From: Monodelphis domestica
Taxonomy: Eukaryota; Chordata; Mammalia; Didelphimorphia; Didelphidae
DNA length: 64,000 bases
Assembly: GCF_027887165.1 (NCBI RefSeq)
Contig: NC_077232.1
Span: forward strand, 51,607,816-51,671,815
Direction: 5' to 3'
The notes beneath the pieces were generated by a model. It searched no databases and was not told the origin of the DNA. It was given only the letters and a program-made list of their open reading frames with translations. The position numbers and the translations under genes are program-made. Position 1 is the first letter of the stretch, and each line of letters opens with the position of its first letter. This document shows positions 10,420 to 22,574 of this stretch, in pieces.

Positions 10420-12060
10420 AATGAAGCACATGGAGCACCATATTTCATAGAGCAAAGGATCCAGGTTTATCACCAATAATAATATATCCAGAAAAAACTG
10501 AGCATAATAACATATGGGAAAATGAATGTTTAATAAACTAAAGGACTTTCAGATATTCTTGAGGAAAAGGCCAGAACTAGTAAATAATTTTATCTACAAG
10601 AATCCTAAGAAGGTAAACATGAAAGACCAATTATAATAGATTCAATAACATCAAATGGTTTACTTCTTATATGAGAAAACATTATCTGTAATCCTTAAGA
10701 GTATTACTGCTTGAATAGTTTAAAAGTATATATAGATATATATCTAAAACTTGAGATTTTGTTAAATAAAATGGAATAAACAACAAAATGATAATAATAA
10801 AATAGATTAGGTAGAAAAAGAATGAAACAATTATCTCATACAAAATAACTATTAGTGAAAGAACTGTCACAGTGAAAAAGAGGAGGGGATGGAGGGCTGG
10901 TAGTACTAGAATCCTATTATTATCAGATTTGGGTTAGAAAGGGAACAATATATACAACATATACAAAGGGAAACAGTCTCCTTAACTTACAAAGAAATAG
11001 GAGGAAGAGGGTATAAGATAAAGGAAGAACTCTGCTAGATTAAGTTAAAAGAAGGCAAGGAAATAAGATCAGGGAAGGTTTCTTAGAAGGGTGGGTACAA
11101 TAAGAACTAGGGGAAGGGAGAGAATAAAGGAGAGAACCTTAGAAGAGTTGGTTGATTAGAATTAGGAAGGCAAGGTGAGAAGAGGAGAGAATTCTTAGAA
11201 TGAATGCTTATTAGGGAGATAGTGGTAAAAAGGATTTAGACTTCTGAGGAGGGAAAGGGTAAAAAGAAAGGGAGAGAAGGGGAAAAGTGAGGAAAAATAG
11301 AATGAAAGGAAATTCATGATTGATTATAATTTTGAATGCGAATGGAATAAATTCACCCATTAAATGGAAGCAGATAACAGAGAGGAATAAAATTCCAAAT
11401 CCAACAATATACCATTTACAAGAAATACATTTCAAAATGAAAAAAAAAATAAATTCACATGGAGTAAAAATAAAAGGACTGCAACAGAATATACTATCTT
11501 CAGCTGATACAAAAATTAAAATAGGAATGACAATTATCATCTAAGACAATGTTAAAGCTAAAATAGATTAAATTAAAAGAGTTAAGTAGGGAAACTATAA
11601 TATGAAGTACCATAAAAATGAATCATTAATATTAAACCTATCTGCATCAAATGCTATATTATTCATATTTTTAAAGAAAAATATAAATTAGATTAGATGG
11701 AACTAGAAAGCAAAACTGTAATAGCAAGGAACTTCAATCTTCCCCTGTAAGAATTAGATAAACTTCACCAAAAAAATAAATAAGAAAGAAGTTAAAGAGT
11801 CAGAATCTTAGGTAAACTAAATATAATAGATAAATGGGAATAGAAAGTGTTTACCTTCTCAGTAGTACATGATACCTTTACAAAAATTGATCATATATTT
11901 GCACACAAAAGTCTTATGAGTAAATGTTAAAAAGCAAAAATGTTAGATGCATCCTTTTAAGATAATTGTTGTATTTTTACACATGATTTTATTGCATTAT
12001 TATCTTAAATGCAATAAAATTATGTATAAAAATACAAAAAACACATATAGCTTAAACTTA
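10420..12060 (+). mobile_element. L1-clade LINE, intergenic part and endonuclease region
   Basis: Decayed L1/HAL1-like element in sense. From about 11332 a frame reads LNANGINSPIK...YHLQEIHF, resembling the L1 endonuclease start (LNINGLNAPIK...CIQETHL). Near 11871 a frame reads DTFTKIDHI, resembling the endonuclease TYSKIDHI motif. The upstream GA-rich part (10860-11300) matches the corresponding part of the elements at 31287 and 58530. No open reading frame of useful length remains. Confidence 0.7.
11970..12036. repeat. 28-bp inverted duplication (hairpin)
   Basis: Arms 11970-11997 and 12009-12036 are complementary at 26 of 28 positions around an 11-nt loop. The right arm fits the expected L1 endonuclease-region sequence ('aatgcaataaaat'), while the left arm is its inverted copy. 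The structure looks like a local template-switch duplication inside the LINE. Confidence 0.85.
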
Positions 12061-12894
12061 ATGAGTATCAGTTTTCTCATCTCATCATTGCAATAAAGGT
12101 GGCAAATAATCCACAAATCTCTATTGAATATCTACTATGTGTCAGGAATTGTGCTAGGCATCTATCTCACAGATTCAGTGGAAAGATCTAATTATATAAT
12201 AGACATAAAACATTCATTTTGTAAACTTTAAAGGACTATATATGTGAGTTCATATCACAGTTCTTATAAATGTACATATATTTAATAAACATTTATGTAT
12301 GTACATATGTCTGTTCAATTTCAATTTGTTGAATTCATCTTTGAAATTATTTTCCAAAGAAGTTATTACCCTAAATTTAATGGGCTAAAAACAAAATGCT
12401 ATAATTGATTGAGGAATAAGCTTAAAGTCAAATTCTTTTGGATTCTATTTCTGCCATACTTACTTTCTGGGTGATGATGAGCAAGACATTTAAACATGTA
12501 GGGTCCCTAAGAATGCTCTAAAACTATCAATTATAGATCAGTTTTCTCACCCTTTTATATGTAATCATTTTTTTTTCTTTTCAAGCTGAAAGGCATGGGC
12601 TATAGTCACATAACTGTCTAAATGATAACTATAAACCATCCAGCTCCTGGGTTCCATGTAATCATAGAGGCAAAAAAAAGAATGTGTAGAGGAAGGATGG
12701 GGAGCCTCTGTTTTCCCTCTTGGATCTTTATCTTGTTCCCATGGCATAGTATTAGGAATAGAGCTGATTGTGTGCTCAGTAACAGCTTAAATTCTGATGA
12801 CCAAAAAAAAAAAAGAAAGAAAGAATATTCACTGTAAAATATGGATATTAGGAAATAATAGTCAGCAATTATAGAAAATAGTAGTGAATAAAAA

Positions 12895-12985
12895 GCTAAA
12901 GCTTGCCTCAAGGACTGGGAGACCTGGTTTCTAATTCTGCATCTTACATGAACTAATTAAGAGATAGGAAAGCTGTTTAATTTTT
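12895..12985 (+). mobile_element. MIR-type fragment
   Basis: Sense 'ctcaaggactgggagacctg gtttctaattctgc', weak. Confidence 0.45.
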
Positions 12986-12999
12986 TAATGCTTTAAGAG

Positions 13000-13760
13000 T
13001 ACTCTCTGTCGTTCTGAGTAGCAGAGAACTTTCAAACCTGCCTTGGTAGATGGAATTTGATTACCTAAAAGTTTCTTAAACAAATGAAATCACAATCATC
13101 GTCCCTTCTGCTACCATCAGGCATACTTTTCTCCAGATGTCCTCAAAACACTTTCCAATGAATTTTATAGGCAATTTTATTATTGCTCTTTTTCTCCAAA
13201 AGCATAGTCTCTATTGTTCTAATTTCTGATTAAGCTTAGAAATAGCATCATTATACATATGCCATTCTCAGGCTTGTAATCTTCAAAAAAAGCTGCTTCT
13301 AAGAAAATTGTCCTAAGGTCACATGCTGTAATTCTTTAACAAATTGGTCTAGATAGCATTTTTAAAACTATAGCATTAAGTCATTACATGCCTTTTCATA
13401 ACTTTGTTCCTGGAATGGCATTTATAGCCTTAATATCCATCACTGAGCCTCTTCTGCATGTTAAACCTTAATTTTAAAGTAATTTCAGGCTTTTCTTTGG
13501 AGGATTATGGTGATTAAAAACCTTCATTTTGGCATAACCCTCAATCACCTATTTGAAAAGTTCATTAGCCTATAAATTTTTATCAAATTCTTTTGAAAAA
13601 CTGGGAAGAGAATTATAGTGTCTTCTGATTTTTTTACTTGCATTTGAAGTTTCACTTCTTGCAGAAGTGAATGACAGAATTAGCAGTGTATTGAAATATC
13701 CTGGTTCTGTGGATGTCACAATGAGTAAGGCTACCATACTGATATACCTTGCAAAAAGAA
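13000..13760. other. Unique AT-rich stretch
   Basis: No repeat, RNA gene or coding signal recognised. Confidence 0.55.
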
Positions 13761-13764
13761 GTTT

Positions 13765-13960
13765 GTTGGTCAACAAACATTCATTAATAACTTATTAAGT
13801 ATCAGGCATTGAGCCAAAAATTGACTCGTGTGTGTGTGTGAACAGAAAACTCAAACCCAAAACATTTCTCTCTTCAAATACCTAACATTTTATTGGTGGA
13901 GAAGTAAATAACTGTGTCCATTCAAGATATATACAGAAGATCATTGTAGTTCAAATTTGT
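13765..13960 (-). mobile_element. L2 LINE 3' end
   Basis: Antisense tail: 'caacaaacattcattaataa', 'taagtatcaggcattgagcc', with a short GT run inside. Confidence 0.5.
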
Positions 13961-14097
13961 TGAGATTTTGACTCAGGACTTTATTAGTGCTTGCTTTTCC
14001 CATTTCCTCTGACCCTTTAAAATTATTATCTTTATTTTGTAGGGTGAATTGATCAGAATACATTCAAATTCATAATTGGTACGTTCAGGATTTTATC

Positions 14098-14357
14098 ATT
14101 ATTGTTTAGTCATTCAGTTATTTCTGACTCTTTGTGAACTAGTGGACCATATATAACTTGATATTAATGATCATGTTGTTTTCTTGGCAAAGACATTAGA
14201 GTCCAGAGTCATTTTCCATTTCATTCTCCAGTGGTTTAAAGTAAATAGGTTAAGTGAGTTGCCCAAGGTCATAAGTAAGCCTCTCAGGCAGGATTTGAAT
14301 TCAGATATTCCTGATTTCAAGGCTAGCCCTCTATCTACTGAGTGACCTAGCTGGTCC
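14098..14357 (-). mobile_element. tRNA-derived marsupial SINE, near full length
   Basis: Antisense layout as at 3843: 'ttgtttagtcattcagttat', 'tcttggcaaagacattagag', 'agttgcccaaggtcataagt', head 'ctctatctactgagtgacct'. Confidence 0.88.
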
Positions 14358-14489
14358 TGTATACGATCAGTAATAGTAGTTTTGTGTTGTGATTTTAACC
14401 AATAAGGAATGAGGCCATCTCTTTGAGAATAACATTGTTTATCAAGAGATACATACATATGTTAAAAAAGAATGACTCTCTCTAAATTT

Positions 14490-15300
14490 TGTATGCATTT
14501 TGATTTAATCTTGGTCTGTTGTGTCAATTGTTGTTCTTTGCCTAGTTGCTGCCATGTTGTTTTCCAGTTTTCCCAAGAGTTTATGGGGAATAGCCAGTTC
14601 TTCCAAAAGCTTAGATTTTGGGGGTTCATCTAACACTAGGTTACTATGGTTATTTTCTCCTTGTTGAGTGCCTAATCCCTTTGACTGATGTACTTCTCCA
14701 GTGATGGCAAACCTTTTAGAGACTGAGTGCCCAAACTACAACCCTCATGGAGCATCTGAACCTTTCCCCAGACAGGAGAGGGAGGAAGTGCTCCCATTGA
14801 GCTGATGGGCAGGGAGGGCAGGGGGTGATATGAAAAATGTGCTCATGAATGGTGGAGAGGGGAAGGGCAGCCGCCCTCTCTTGTACATATTCCATAGGTT
14901 CACCAACATGGAGTTACTCTATTTCTTGGCCAGTACCAGATTCTTTTGATGGTTGCTAGTTCAAATTAGAATTTGAGATCTGGTAGAGCTAAGCCACCTT
15001 ATTTTGTATTTTTTAAATTAATTCCCTTGAATCTCTTGACATTTTGTTCTTCCAGATTAATTTGATTATTATATTTTCTATTACTATGAAATAATTCTTG
15101 GGCAGTTTGATTGGTATAGAACTTAATGGTAAATTAATTTACTTATAATTGTCATTTTTATGTTGGTTCAGGCTACAACTGAAAAATTAATGATTTTCCA
15201 ATTGTTTCCAAATGTTTTCCAATTCTAAATATTCCAATTTCTAAATGTTTCCCAGGTCTGACTTTATTCATATGAAAAATATTTTGCATAAGATATTTTT
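14490..15300 (-). mobile_element. L1 LINE ORF2-region fragment, split by a hAT element
   Basis: Antisense L1 wording: 'gtcaattgttgttctttgcc', 'ctatttcttggccagtacca', 'gatctggtagagctaagcca', 'ttcccttgaatctcttgaca', 'agtttgattggtatagaact'. The hAT element 14699-14911 interrupts it at 'gatgtacttctc | ctatttc'. Confidence 0.85.
14699..14911. mobile_element. Non-autonomous hAT transposon (OposCharlie-like)
   Basis: Begins CAGTGATGGCAAACCTTTTA and continues 'gagactgagtgcccaaact', the layout of a common marsupial short hAT family. The right end 'cataggttcaccaaca' is the decayed inverted partner. It lies inside L1 ORF2-region sequence, with a decayed 8-bp duplication (acttctc / ttactct). About 213 bp with no coding capacity. 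Confidence 0.8.
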
Positions 15301-15439
15301 ACATTATGCCTTTCTACCTCTTTCTAAAAATTAATTCAATAACTTACAATTCTGGAAGAAAACTCACAAAAATTATCAAAAATCAAGATTAATTTTCCCT
15401 AGAAGCTAAAATTAATTAATTTTTTCCAGTTTTTTTAAC

Positions 15440-15620
15440 TATTTAATACATATTCTTTCATTTGGTCCTCTGAGCAATTTGGTGAGATATGATGGGATTA
15501 TCTCTATTTTACAGATAAGAAAAATGAGACACACAGAGATTGAATTAATTTGTCCAGTAGTCTAAAAGGAACACTGAGAGATGCCAAATGTGAGCTTCAG
15601 ATCTTCTCACTCAAAAATTA
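15440..15620 (-). mobile_element. MIR-type CORE-SINE
   Basis: Antisense: 'tttggtcctctgagcaattt', 'attttacagataagaaaaat', 'ttgtccagtagtctaaaag'. Confidence 0.6.
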
Positions 15621-15795
15621 TATTATGGTAGAAACCACACCTTAGTTGATATTTCAGTCCTCTGTTTTCTCTGAGCATGGACTGGGACATTAAAAAATAG
15701 AATTTTATAGAGAAGGAAATGGTAGGGTAGAAATTCTGGAAAATGTAATGATAATGGTTTACACCTTCTTTCTGTGATAGAGGAGGGGAAAGTCT

Positions 15796-15817
15796 CACAC
15801 ACACACACACACACACC
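15796..15817. repeat. (CA)n microsatellite
   Basis: About 10-11 CA units. Confidence 0.9.
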
Positions 15818-15884
15818 CCAATTTACCATCCATTGGAGGAAAATACATGTATGAGGATACATATATACAATATTAAAAAAAAAA

Positions 15885-16200
15885 CAACCAAGATATTGGG
15901 GAAGGGGCAACTTTTAATGGAAGAAATCAGAGAAAGTCTCTTAAAGATGGTAAGACAAGCAGAATCCTGAATTAGGAATTAGTTAAGAAATAGAGATGCT
16001 AAGAAGTAGAAACATGGAGTGAAAGCACTCAAGGCAGAGGAAATGGACTTTGTAAATTTATAGAGGTTGGAAATGGATTATGTTTTTGGAAGAATTGCAA
16101 GGTTTCCCATTTGACTGAAACATTATCCATTAGGAGGAGAGTGATGGAAAACATCTCCAAAAATAGACCTGAGTCTGCGTTATGAAAGGCTAGACATGAT
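15885..16200 (-). mobile_element. L2 LINE fragment
   Basis: Antisense: 'atggaagaaatcagagaaag', 'aactagcaggatttgg'-type motifs are absent, but the order 'tcaaggcagaggaaatgg', 'ttatgaaaggctagacatg' fits old L2. Confidence 0.4.
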
Positions 16201-16329
16201 CATTAGAAATTACCTTTGCCAAACTTAGCTTGGTTGGTTCCCAGTTAAAAACAGAGTTCATCACCAAGTCCAAACTTGAAGCCTTTCCCATATTGACAGG
16301 GACTGACAAATATTATTTGAAAAAACTGC

Positions 16330-16541
16330 AGGGTTGGGGCAGCTAGATGACTCATTGGAAGGAGAGCCAGACCTGGAGGTGGGAGGTGTTGGATTCAAAT
16401 GTGGACTCAGACAATTCCAAGCTGTTTCACCCTGGGAAAGTCACAATCTTAATAGCTTAGCCCTTACCACTCTTCTGTCTTAGAACTGATACTTAGCAGC
16501 AATTATAAGAAAGAAGGAAGGTAAAGATTTTTAAAAAATCC
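16330..16541 (+). mobile_element. tRNA-derived marsupial SINE, second subfamily
   Basis: Sense: head 'ggggcagctagatgactcat', 'tcaccctgggaaagtcacaa', diagnostic 'cttaccactcttctgtctta', 3' end 'gaaggaaggtaaagattttt'. This subfamily differs from the SINE at 3843 in its 3' half. Confidence 0.88.
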
Positions 16542-16647
16542 CAGAATGAATTCATACTTTGATGAAGCACCTGATGTGCACCTCACCTAAACTTGGCAAC
16601 TATTCTTCAACTCCAAACAAAGAAATGTGAAGTAGCTGCTAAAAGAC

Positions 16648-16648
<1 letters not shown>

Positions 16649-16691
<43 letters not shown>
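16649..16691. repeat. (AC)n microsatellite
   Basis: About 21 perfect AC units. Confidence 0.95.
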
Positions 16692-16693
<2 letters not shown>

Positions 16694-16897
16694 CAGCAAG
16701 GCAGCACTAAATATATCATGTATAATTACTATTTCCTTATTACTTCATGCTTGAAATTAAGGAAAAAGAAATCCCAGATAGACAAGGACATTTAACTTTA
16801 ATCTGAATTATAAAAAAATAATGGTACTGACAAGTCTAAAGAAATTGAGAGATTATGAATTCTGCCATTTAGATTATTAACTCAAAAATTAATTAAA

Positions 16898-17172
16898 TTA
16901 CTGACATCTAGGTGGTAGAGTAGATAAAGTGCCAGGCCTAGAGTATGGAAGACATCTTCCCAAGTTCAAATCCAGACTCAGACACTTACTAGTTTTGTGA
17001 CCCTGGACAAGTCACTTAACCCAATTTACTTCAATTTCCTTATTTATAAATGATCTGGAGAATGAAATGGCAAACCCCTGCAGTGTCTTTCCCAATAAAA
17101 TTTCATATGGGATAATAAAGAGTGAAATAAAGAAAATAAAGAGTTTTCATAAAACAACTGAACAACAACAAA
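16898..17172 (+). mobile_element. tRNA-derived marsupial SINE, near full length
   Basis: Sense: head 'catctaggtggtagagtaga', 'cagactcagacacttactag', 'gtgaccctggacaagtcact', 'tggcaaacccctgcagtgtc', A-rich tail with 'aacaactgaacaacaac'. Confidence 0.9.
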
Positions 17173-17559
17173 AAATTAAATTAAATCAATAAAAAACAGA
17201 TACCTTTTAGATGGACTCTAATTGTCCAAATATAAGCTTGCAAAAGGAATCAAGAAGCCCACGATATAATTCCTACATCATTTCTGCTAGAGAGTGAGTT
17301 TGAGATTTTGAAATCAAGTTCTTTAACTACATGCTAATTTCATCATTAAAAATAAGAACCCAGCATTCTCATCTTATTGGGTTCTGACTCAGAGGCTATC
17401 CAAAAAGCTGTTCCAGAGGAGGGAAGTCTCAAATATTTTATGCATAATATATACAAGGTATGACTATATATGCATTCATATATATCTATAAAGAAATACA
17501 TGTGCATATAAATATATAGATAGAGATAAATGTGCAGAATAAATATAAAGACATTTTTA

Positions 17560-17945
17560 TTTATATTTGGGGAATAACACTTTTAACTTAGGGCACCAGA
17601 GAGCTGGGTTCTGAGCAATATTTTAGCTAAGATCCTCAGTCACCAGTTGTGAGGCAGGATTGTCATCTTAATAAGTAGAAGTTAGCGATCATGGTCTTTG
17701 AATGGATACAGATGGTGCCAATGTCAAGTAGGTTTCAAGGTTAGCAACATGGGTTGTTGATCATGTTAAGTTTAAATAAGCTAGAAGTAGTATTATCTAA
17801 AGAAAAGGCTCAATCAAAACCAAGAATGGGGTTATGGGAACTAGCAGGATTTGGGGACTTGGGTTAAAAAAATGTCTGGTGCTAAGTGGCCAACAGACAA
17901 ATGTTAGAGGTGGAACATATTGATTTTCCAAACATAAGAAAAGGA
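17560..17945. other. Unique stretch
   Basis: No repeat family or coding signal recognised between AT repeats and the GA array. Confidence 0.5.
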
Positions 17946-17954
17946 TGGTGGTGA

Positions 17955-18076
<122 letters not shown>

Positions 18077-18309
18077 ATATTTGTTTTTAACCTCATCAAT
18101 ATTCCCTTTATTCTGTATCTTTCTCAATTTCTATTAGCAATAATACTCAGTAAATGTTTACTTAGTAACAAAGATGCAGCAGAGATGCTTAATGCTCACT
18201 TCAGAACCATGATGCTTTAATGTTTCAAGAAAAACATAATTAGGACATGAGCAATTATAAGAGATTTTGTCAGACTTTGGGTCATGAGGAAAATCAATAT
18301 AAATGTCAT

Positions 18310-18720
18310 TGTCACAGATTCTCAGATATAAAAGGGACCACAGAGGCCATTTCTTTCAACTTAAATCTAAATGAAAATCTTCCCCAGCTCTAAAAATTTA
18401 GCCAACCAGTATCCAGTTCATGCAGCTCTTGCAAGTTTTGCTTGAAGGTCTCAAGTGAAGAGAATATATACTCCAAGAAATAACCCTCTTTACTTTTGGA
18501 TAGCTCTCATTGCTAAGGTTTTCTTGTTTTAAACCTAAAAGCATTGTTCTGTATCTTTTATTCACCACTCTTGGCTCTTCTGACAGGAGACTAGAGAAAT
18601 AAATCCTTTCTGACTTCTATATGATATCCCTTCAAATATCTGTGGAACTTTCAAGGTTATGGTATTCCCACTTGTTATAATTACAACTATAAGTGTCTTT
18701 GTCAGTGAAATAATATTTCT
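18310..18720 (-). mobile_element. CR1/L3 LINE 3' fragment
   Basis: Antisense order: 'gattctcagatataaaaggg accacagaggcc', 'tctaaatgaaaatcttcccc', 'gctcttctgacaggagacta', 'atcccttcaaatatctgtgg'. Confidence 0.55.
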
Positions 18721-18724
18721 AGTC

Positions 18725-19385
18725 TTAAATATTTTAGATTTTCACTTTCACATCAATTAATATTTGTTTTATTGTATATTGTATATATCAAAATTCCAAG
18801 AAAATAAGAGCAAATCTTTCAGTTCAAAGCATGAGCATAAAATGTTCCAACCTCCCTTTTCCCCATAGCCCCGGTCAGAGAAGTTTTCTTTGAGACCAAC
18901 TAGAACATTTGCTCATTTGATGTAGAAAAGGAGAAAAAGAATATCAAATGAACAGTATAAAAAATGAAGAAGTTCAATTTTTTTAAAGTGAATAGAATAG
19001 TGTTTTTTGTTTTAAATTCCTAAAATTGTATTTTTGCAATGTTTAAACAAATGGATAGGCATAATTCTAACCATTATATCTCTTGAGATAGGTGGTAATA
19101 AGTTAACCCCAAACAATTGACCTTTTTCTGCTGTCTTCAATGTAGAAATCAAACTATCCCCTGAAAGGAGTGGGTCAGATTTTAATAGCTGTCTATTTGT
19201 ACTACCTCAAAGCATCATCTAAATATTTAAATAATCAATGTATATGTCCATCTTAGAAATAGTACTTCATCCCCTACCTTAATCTAACAGTATATTATCT
19301 ACAGAACCACATGGGATGTTTCTCCATTTTGAGTGAAAAATTGCTACGTTGAGGAGAGAAGGCTTTAGAGAATTACCTAGATGAA
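18725..19385. other. Unique AT-rich stretch
   Basis: Nothing recognised. Confidence 0.5.
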
Positions 19386-19389
19386 TGAA

Positions 19390-19500
19390 AAATCAAGGGA
19401 GATTAATGTTGTCACATAGCTAGGATGTAGTTAGAGATGGTACTTGAACCCATGTCATCCTGCCTCCAATATTAGCTCTTTCTATTTTGCTATTAGTCTC
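19390..19500 (-). mobile_element. MIR-type fragment
   Basis: Antisense 'gtcacatagctaggatgtag', 'gtacttgaacccatgtcatc'. Confidence 0.6.
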
Positions 19501-19609
19501 AGTTTGCTAAATGAACCAACCAGATACATTGGTACTTTTCACTGCAACCAGTTGTGGAGATACAAGAGGTATGGTCTAGGCTTTAGATCTTAAATTCATA
19601 AATGTAGAT

Positions 19610-19770
19610 GTAGAAAACCATTTACAAGCATCTAATCCAACCCATTGCTTTTACAGATAAAGAAACTGAGAGCTGGAGAGGTGAATTTGGCAGAGTTGGC
19701 ATTGAACAAAGACTGTTTTTCTCTAAATATAAAACATTTTCTTGCCCCACATCCTATAACAGGTACCGAG
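19610..19770 (-). mobile_element. MIR/THER-type CORE-SINE
   Basis: Antisense 'gcatctaatccaacccattg', 'tttacagataaagaaactga', 'gagctggagaggtgaatttg'. Confidence 0.65.
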
Positions 19771-20486
19771 CTTCATGGTATATGTTAATAAGGGAGAAGA
19801 AAGGAAAATCATATGGTCCAAAATTTATAGACGGATGGAAGTGACTTTTGAAATCATCTAGGCTAAAGGTCTCAAATAGAAAAAGAAATAGGCCCACTAA
19901 ACTACATAAAGATCCTCAGAGATTGCATATCAATTTAGAAAATCACTAGACTGTGACAAATAGTATGCTAAGAATTTTTCACCCCAACTTTAATACTTTA
20001 TTCACATTTCTGACAGGTTAGCCCACATCCCAGTAACTTACTTATAACTGGTTGTAGAGGTGACAAGCTCCTTCAAGACTTTACCAATTTTGAAAAGTCC
20101 TTGGAAAGATTCAAAACCATCCAATGGACCATCCAGCGGAAGGGTCCTCAGGGACAACTGTCTCATGAAATAGATGACAAAATTGAGTACTAAAAAGTGA
20201 AGGCTTTGAGAATATGAGCCTTTTAACAGAATATGTTTGTTCTAGGTCTCATCTAACTGTGTTTGGTCACAAAGAGCTGAATGTTTTAGCCACAAACAAT
20301 CTCTTAAAGAAAGGATCATGATCTCCATCAGGACAGAGAGTACCCTGAAGACAAAATCAAAGTTCCATGAAGCAAAAACCTTTTTCTCTCATGTTTTAAT
20401 TTCCTATTCTTTATTCACAAGAAGCAGTCACTGTTCCTAGTTTTCCAGGAAGGATTTTGTCCTTGCCTTACCAAGAACAAAATGAT

Positions 20487-20650
20487 CAACATCACTATTA
20501 TTGACTTTCCAGTGTTCCTTTGGGTTACTCTTCTACATAAAACCTTGTTTACTGTGGAACAGTTTAGTTTAAATGAATTTTATTGATGCCTTTTCTTTTT
20601 ATTTCATATTCATTCCTCGACACTCTCCAACCTCTGTCACATGAAGAATT
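20487..20650. repeat. Duplicated repeat unit, copy 1
   Basis: Shares 'ttattgactttccagtgtt', 'gaacagtttagtttaaat' and 'gacactctccaacctct' with 21565-21900. Copy 1 keeps the uninterrupted site where copy 2 carries a short retroelement. Confidence 0.75.
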
Positions 20651-20659
20651 TACAGCTAT

Positions 20660-21310
20660 GCCCAATTTATAATGAACGAGATGCATTACAACCACTCAAC
20701 ATGGCTAAGAACGATTATTGCTATAATTCCTCCCTCCCCTCTCCCCACACACTCTCAGGGTTATTCCTCTTGGCAATTCTAATATCCCCATTTTCATTCA
20801 GGTAGCTGACTGAACCCTGAGGTTAGCATAAAGCCTTGGCAGTCCACGGGGGGGCAAGAAACTAAAGTGCAAATTGTCAATCCCCCATTTTATCATTAGA
20901 GAGGACAGCTTCCAGTCTCCATTGGAGCTGCAACATCAAATATTCTGACTTACAAGCAGCCTGTCATGTCAATGGAAGAAATGACATGTTTTAAAATAAT
21001 TTTCTTGCTTGCTTTTTAAAACACGCACATTTTCGCACACTCCTTTCTTTTCTTCTTACAGCCCTTGACAAGTCCTCCGTCACTGTTTTCAGGAGGATAT
21101 AATTAACAATGAAAGACCCTGCTTGCTCTGGAGGCCTCTCTTTTGATTTCTATTTTGGGGTCTATCTTGTCATTTGCTGTGAAAGGCCTCAGGTAAAAAT
21201 ATGGACTGAGTGAGCAAAGTCAACGTCAATTCTTTCCTCCATCCTGGGAAAGGGACAATAGAAAGGGCAGGAGTACTTTTATTTGTCTCTGCTCACAGAG
21301 GCTGCTCTGG
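20660..21310. other. Unique stretch, conserved-element candidate
   Basis: Free of recognisable repeats and more complex than the surroundings. It contains paired TGTCA/TGACA boxes ('cctgtcatgtcaatggaag', 'aatgacatg', about 20960-20990) and a 'ccattggag' box near 20918. No coding frame is evident. Function is inferred only from texture. Confidence 0.3.
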
Positions 21311-21324
21311 TGCTTCCTAATTTG

Positions 21325-21562
21325 GAGAGAAGCAAAATATATAGTGGCCTGGGCCCTGGACCTGGCCTGAGAAAGACCTGAATACAAGCCTTACTATGGA
21401 CAGGGAAGCTTACTAGCCATATGGTCCCTGCAAATGATTTAATTGGTTTTCCTCTGTTTCCGAATTTGTAAAGAACATCAAGTCACAGGATTGTTGGAAG
21501 GTTTAATGAAATCAAATATGCAAATGATGCTTAAACATCGGTTTGAACCATAAAAGGTAACA
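21325..21562 (+). mobile_element. MIR/THER1-type CORE-SINE, near full length
   Basis: Sense: 'agaaagacctgaatacaagc', 'ttggttttcctctgtttccg', 'aggattgttggaaggtttaa', 3' end 'caattattattg'. Confidence 0.75.
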
Positions 21563-21564
21563 AT

Positions 21565-21900
21565 TATTATTGACTTTGCAGTGTTGTTTTGGGTTATTCC
21601 TACATCAAACCCTTTGTTTAATTTTGGAATAGTTTAGTTTAAATTAATTTTTTTGGAAATTTTTTTAATTAGTTAATTTAGAATATTTTTCCATGGTTAC
21701 AAGAATCATATTCTTTCCCTCCCCTCCTCCCTCCTCTAACTGATGCAATTCCACTGGGTTTTACATGTGTCATTGATCAATTTCCATATTATTGACATTT
21801 GCACTAGCATGATCATTAAATTAATTTTATTGATGTCTTTTTATTTCATATTCATTCCTAGACACTCTCCAACCTCTCTCACAAGTAAATTTCCCTTTTA
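21565..21900. repeat. Duplicated repeat unit, copy 2
   Basis: Second copy of the 20487-20650 unit, split by the short retroelement 21652-21815. It lies about 1.07 kb downstream in the same orientation. I could not assign the family. Confidence 0.75.
21652..21815 (-). mobile_element. Short RTE-like/SINE insertion
   Basis: Same family as 63216-63428, antisense: 'ttagaatatttttccatggt', 'ttccactgggttttacatgt', 'ccatattattgacatttgca'. It is flanked by 13-bp duplications 'ttaaattaatttt' at 21639-21651 and 21816-21828. The empty-site sequence is visible at about 20580 in copy 1 of the duplicated unit. Confidence 0.8.
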
Positions 21901-22379
21901 AAAAAAATAAAAAGAAACAATAGAATGGCCATATCTAACAATGTTTGGCACTTTCTGCTCCAACATATTTTGTCACGTCTTTGCAGAGAGAAGGGAAATG
22001 TGTTTTCTAGGGCTAATAAAGTTATTCCTCTATTTTCCACAAACTGTTTTACTGTCTTCTCAACGTATCTTTCTTTTTTTTTTTACTTCTATTCATTTGT
22101 TAAACAGTTTCCCAATTTGGAATGCCTTTTTTAACTCCTTTCTATTTATCAAAAATCAAGTGATTATGATAATAGTCTCAAAATGAATTAGAGTCACAAA
22201 AGTCAAGTTTGAATCTGGAGAACTCATGATGTTTGTCATTTTGAAAGGCAGCATGGTACAAGGAGAGTAGTCTTAGTTCTGAGGATAAAAGCGGTCACAA
22301 TTACTGCTTCTCCATCTTCTATGTAGGTGAGCTGACTCATGCCACTGAACTCCTTTTCTAAATGCTATATACACTTATT

Positions 22380-22520
22380 ATCACCATTATCATTGTTATT
22401 AATTCCATAGATTCCTCATGAAGTAAGGAATATAGTAAACAGATGAGCAAATAGCCTTGGAGAGATGAAGTGATGTACTCAGGGACACAAGTTCTCAGAC
22501 ATTAACCATCATGTTCTTTT
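22380..22520 (-). mobile_element. MIR-type fragment
   Basis: Antisense 'agatgagcaaatagccttgg agagatgaagtgatg', 'agggacacaagttctcagac'. Confidence 0.5.
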
Positions 22521-22574
22521 CATAATTACCAGCTACAAGGAACTAACCACATAATAATGTTTAATTCCCACAGC

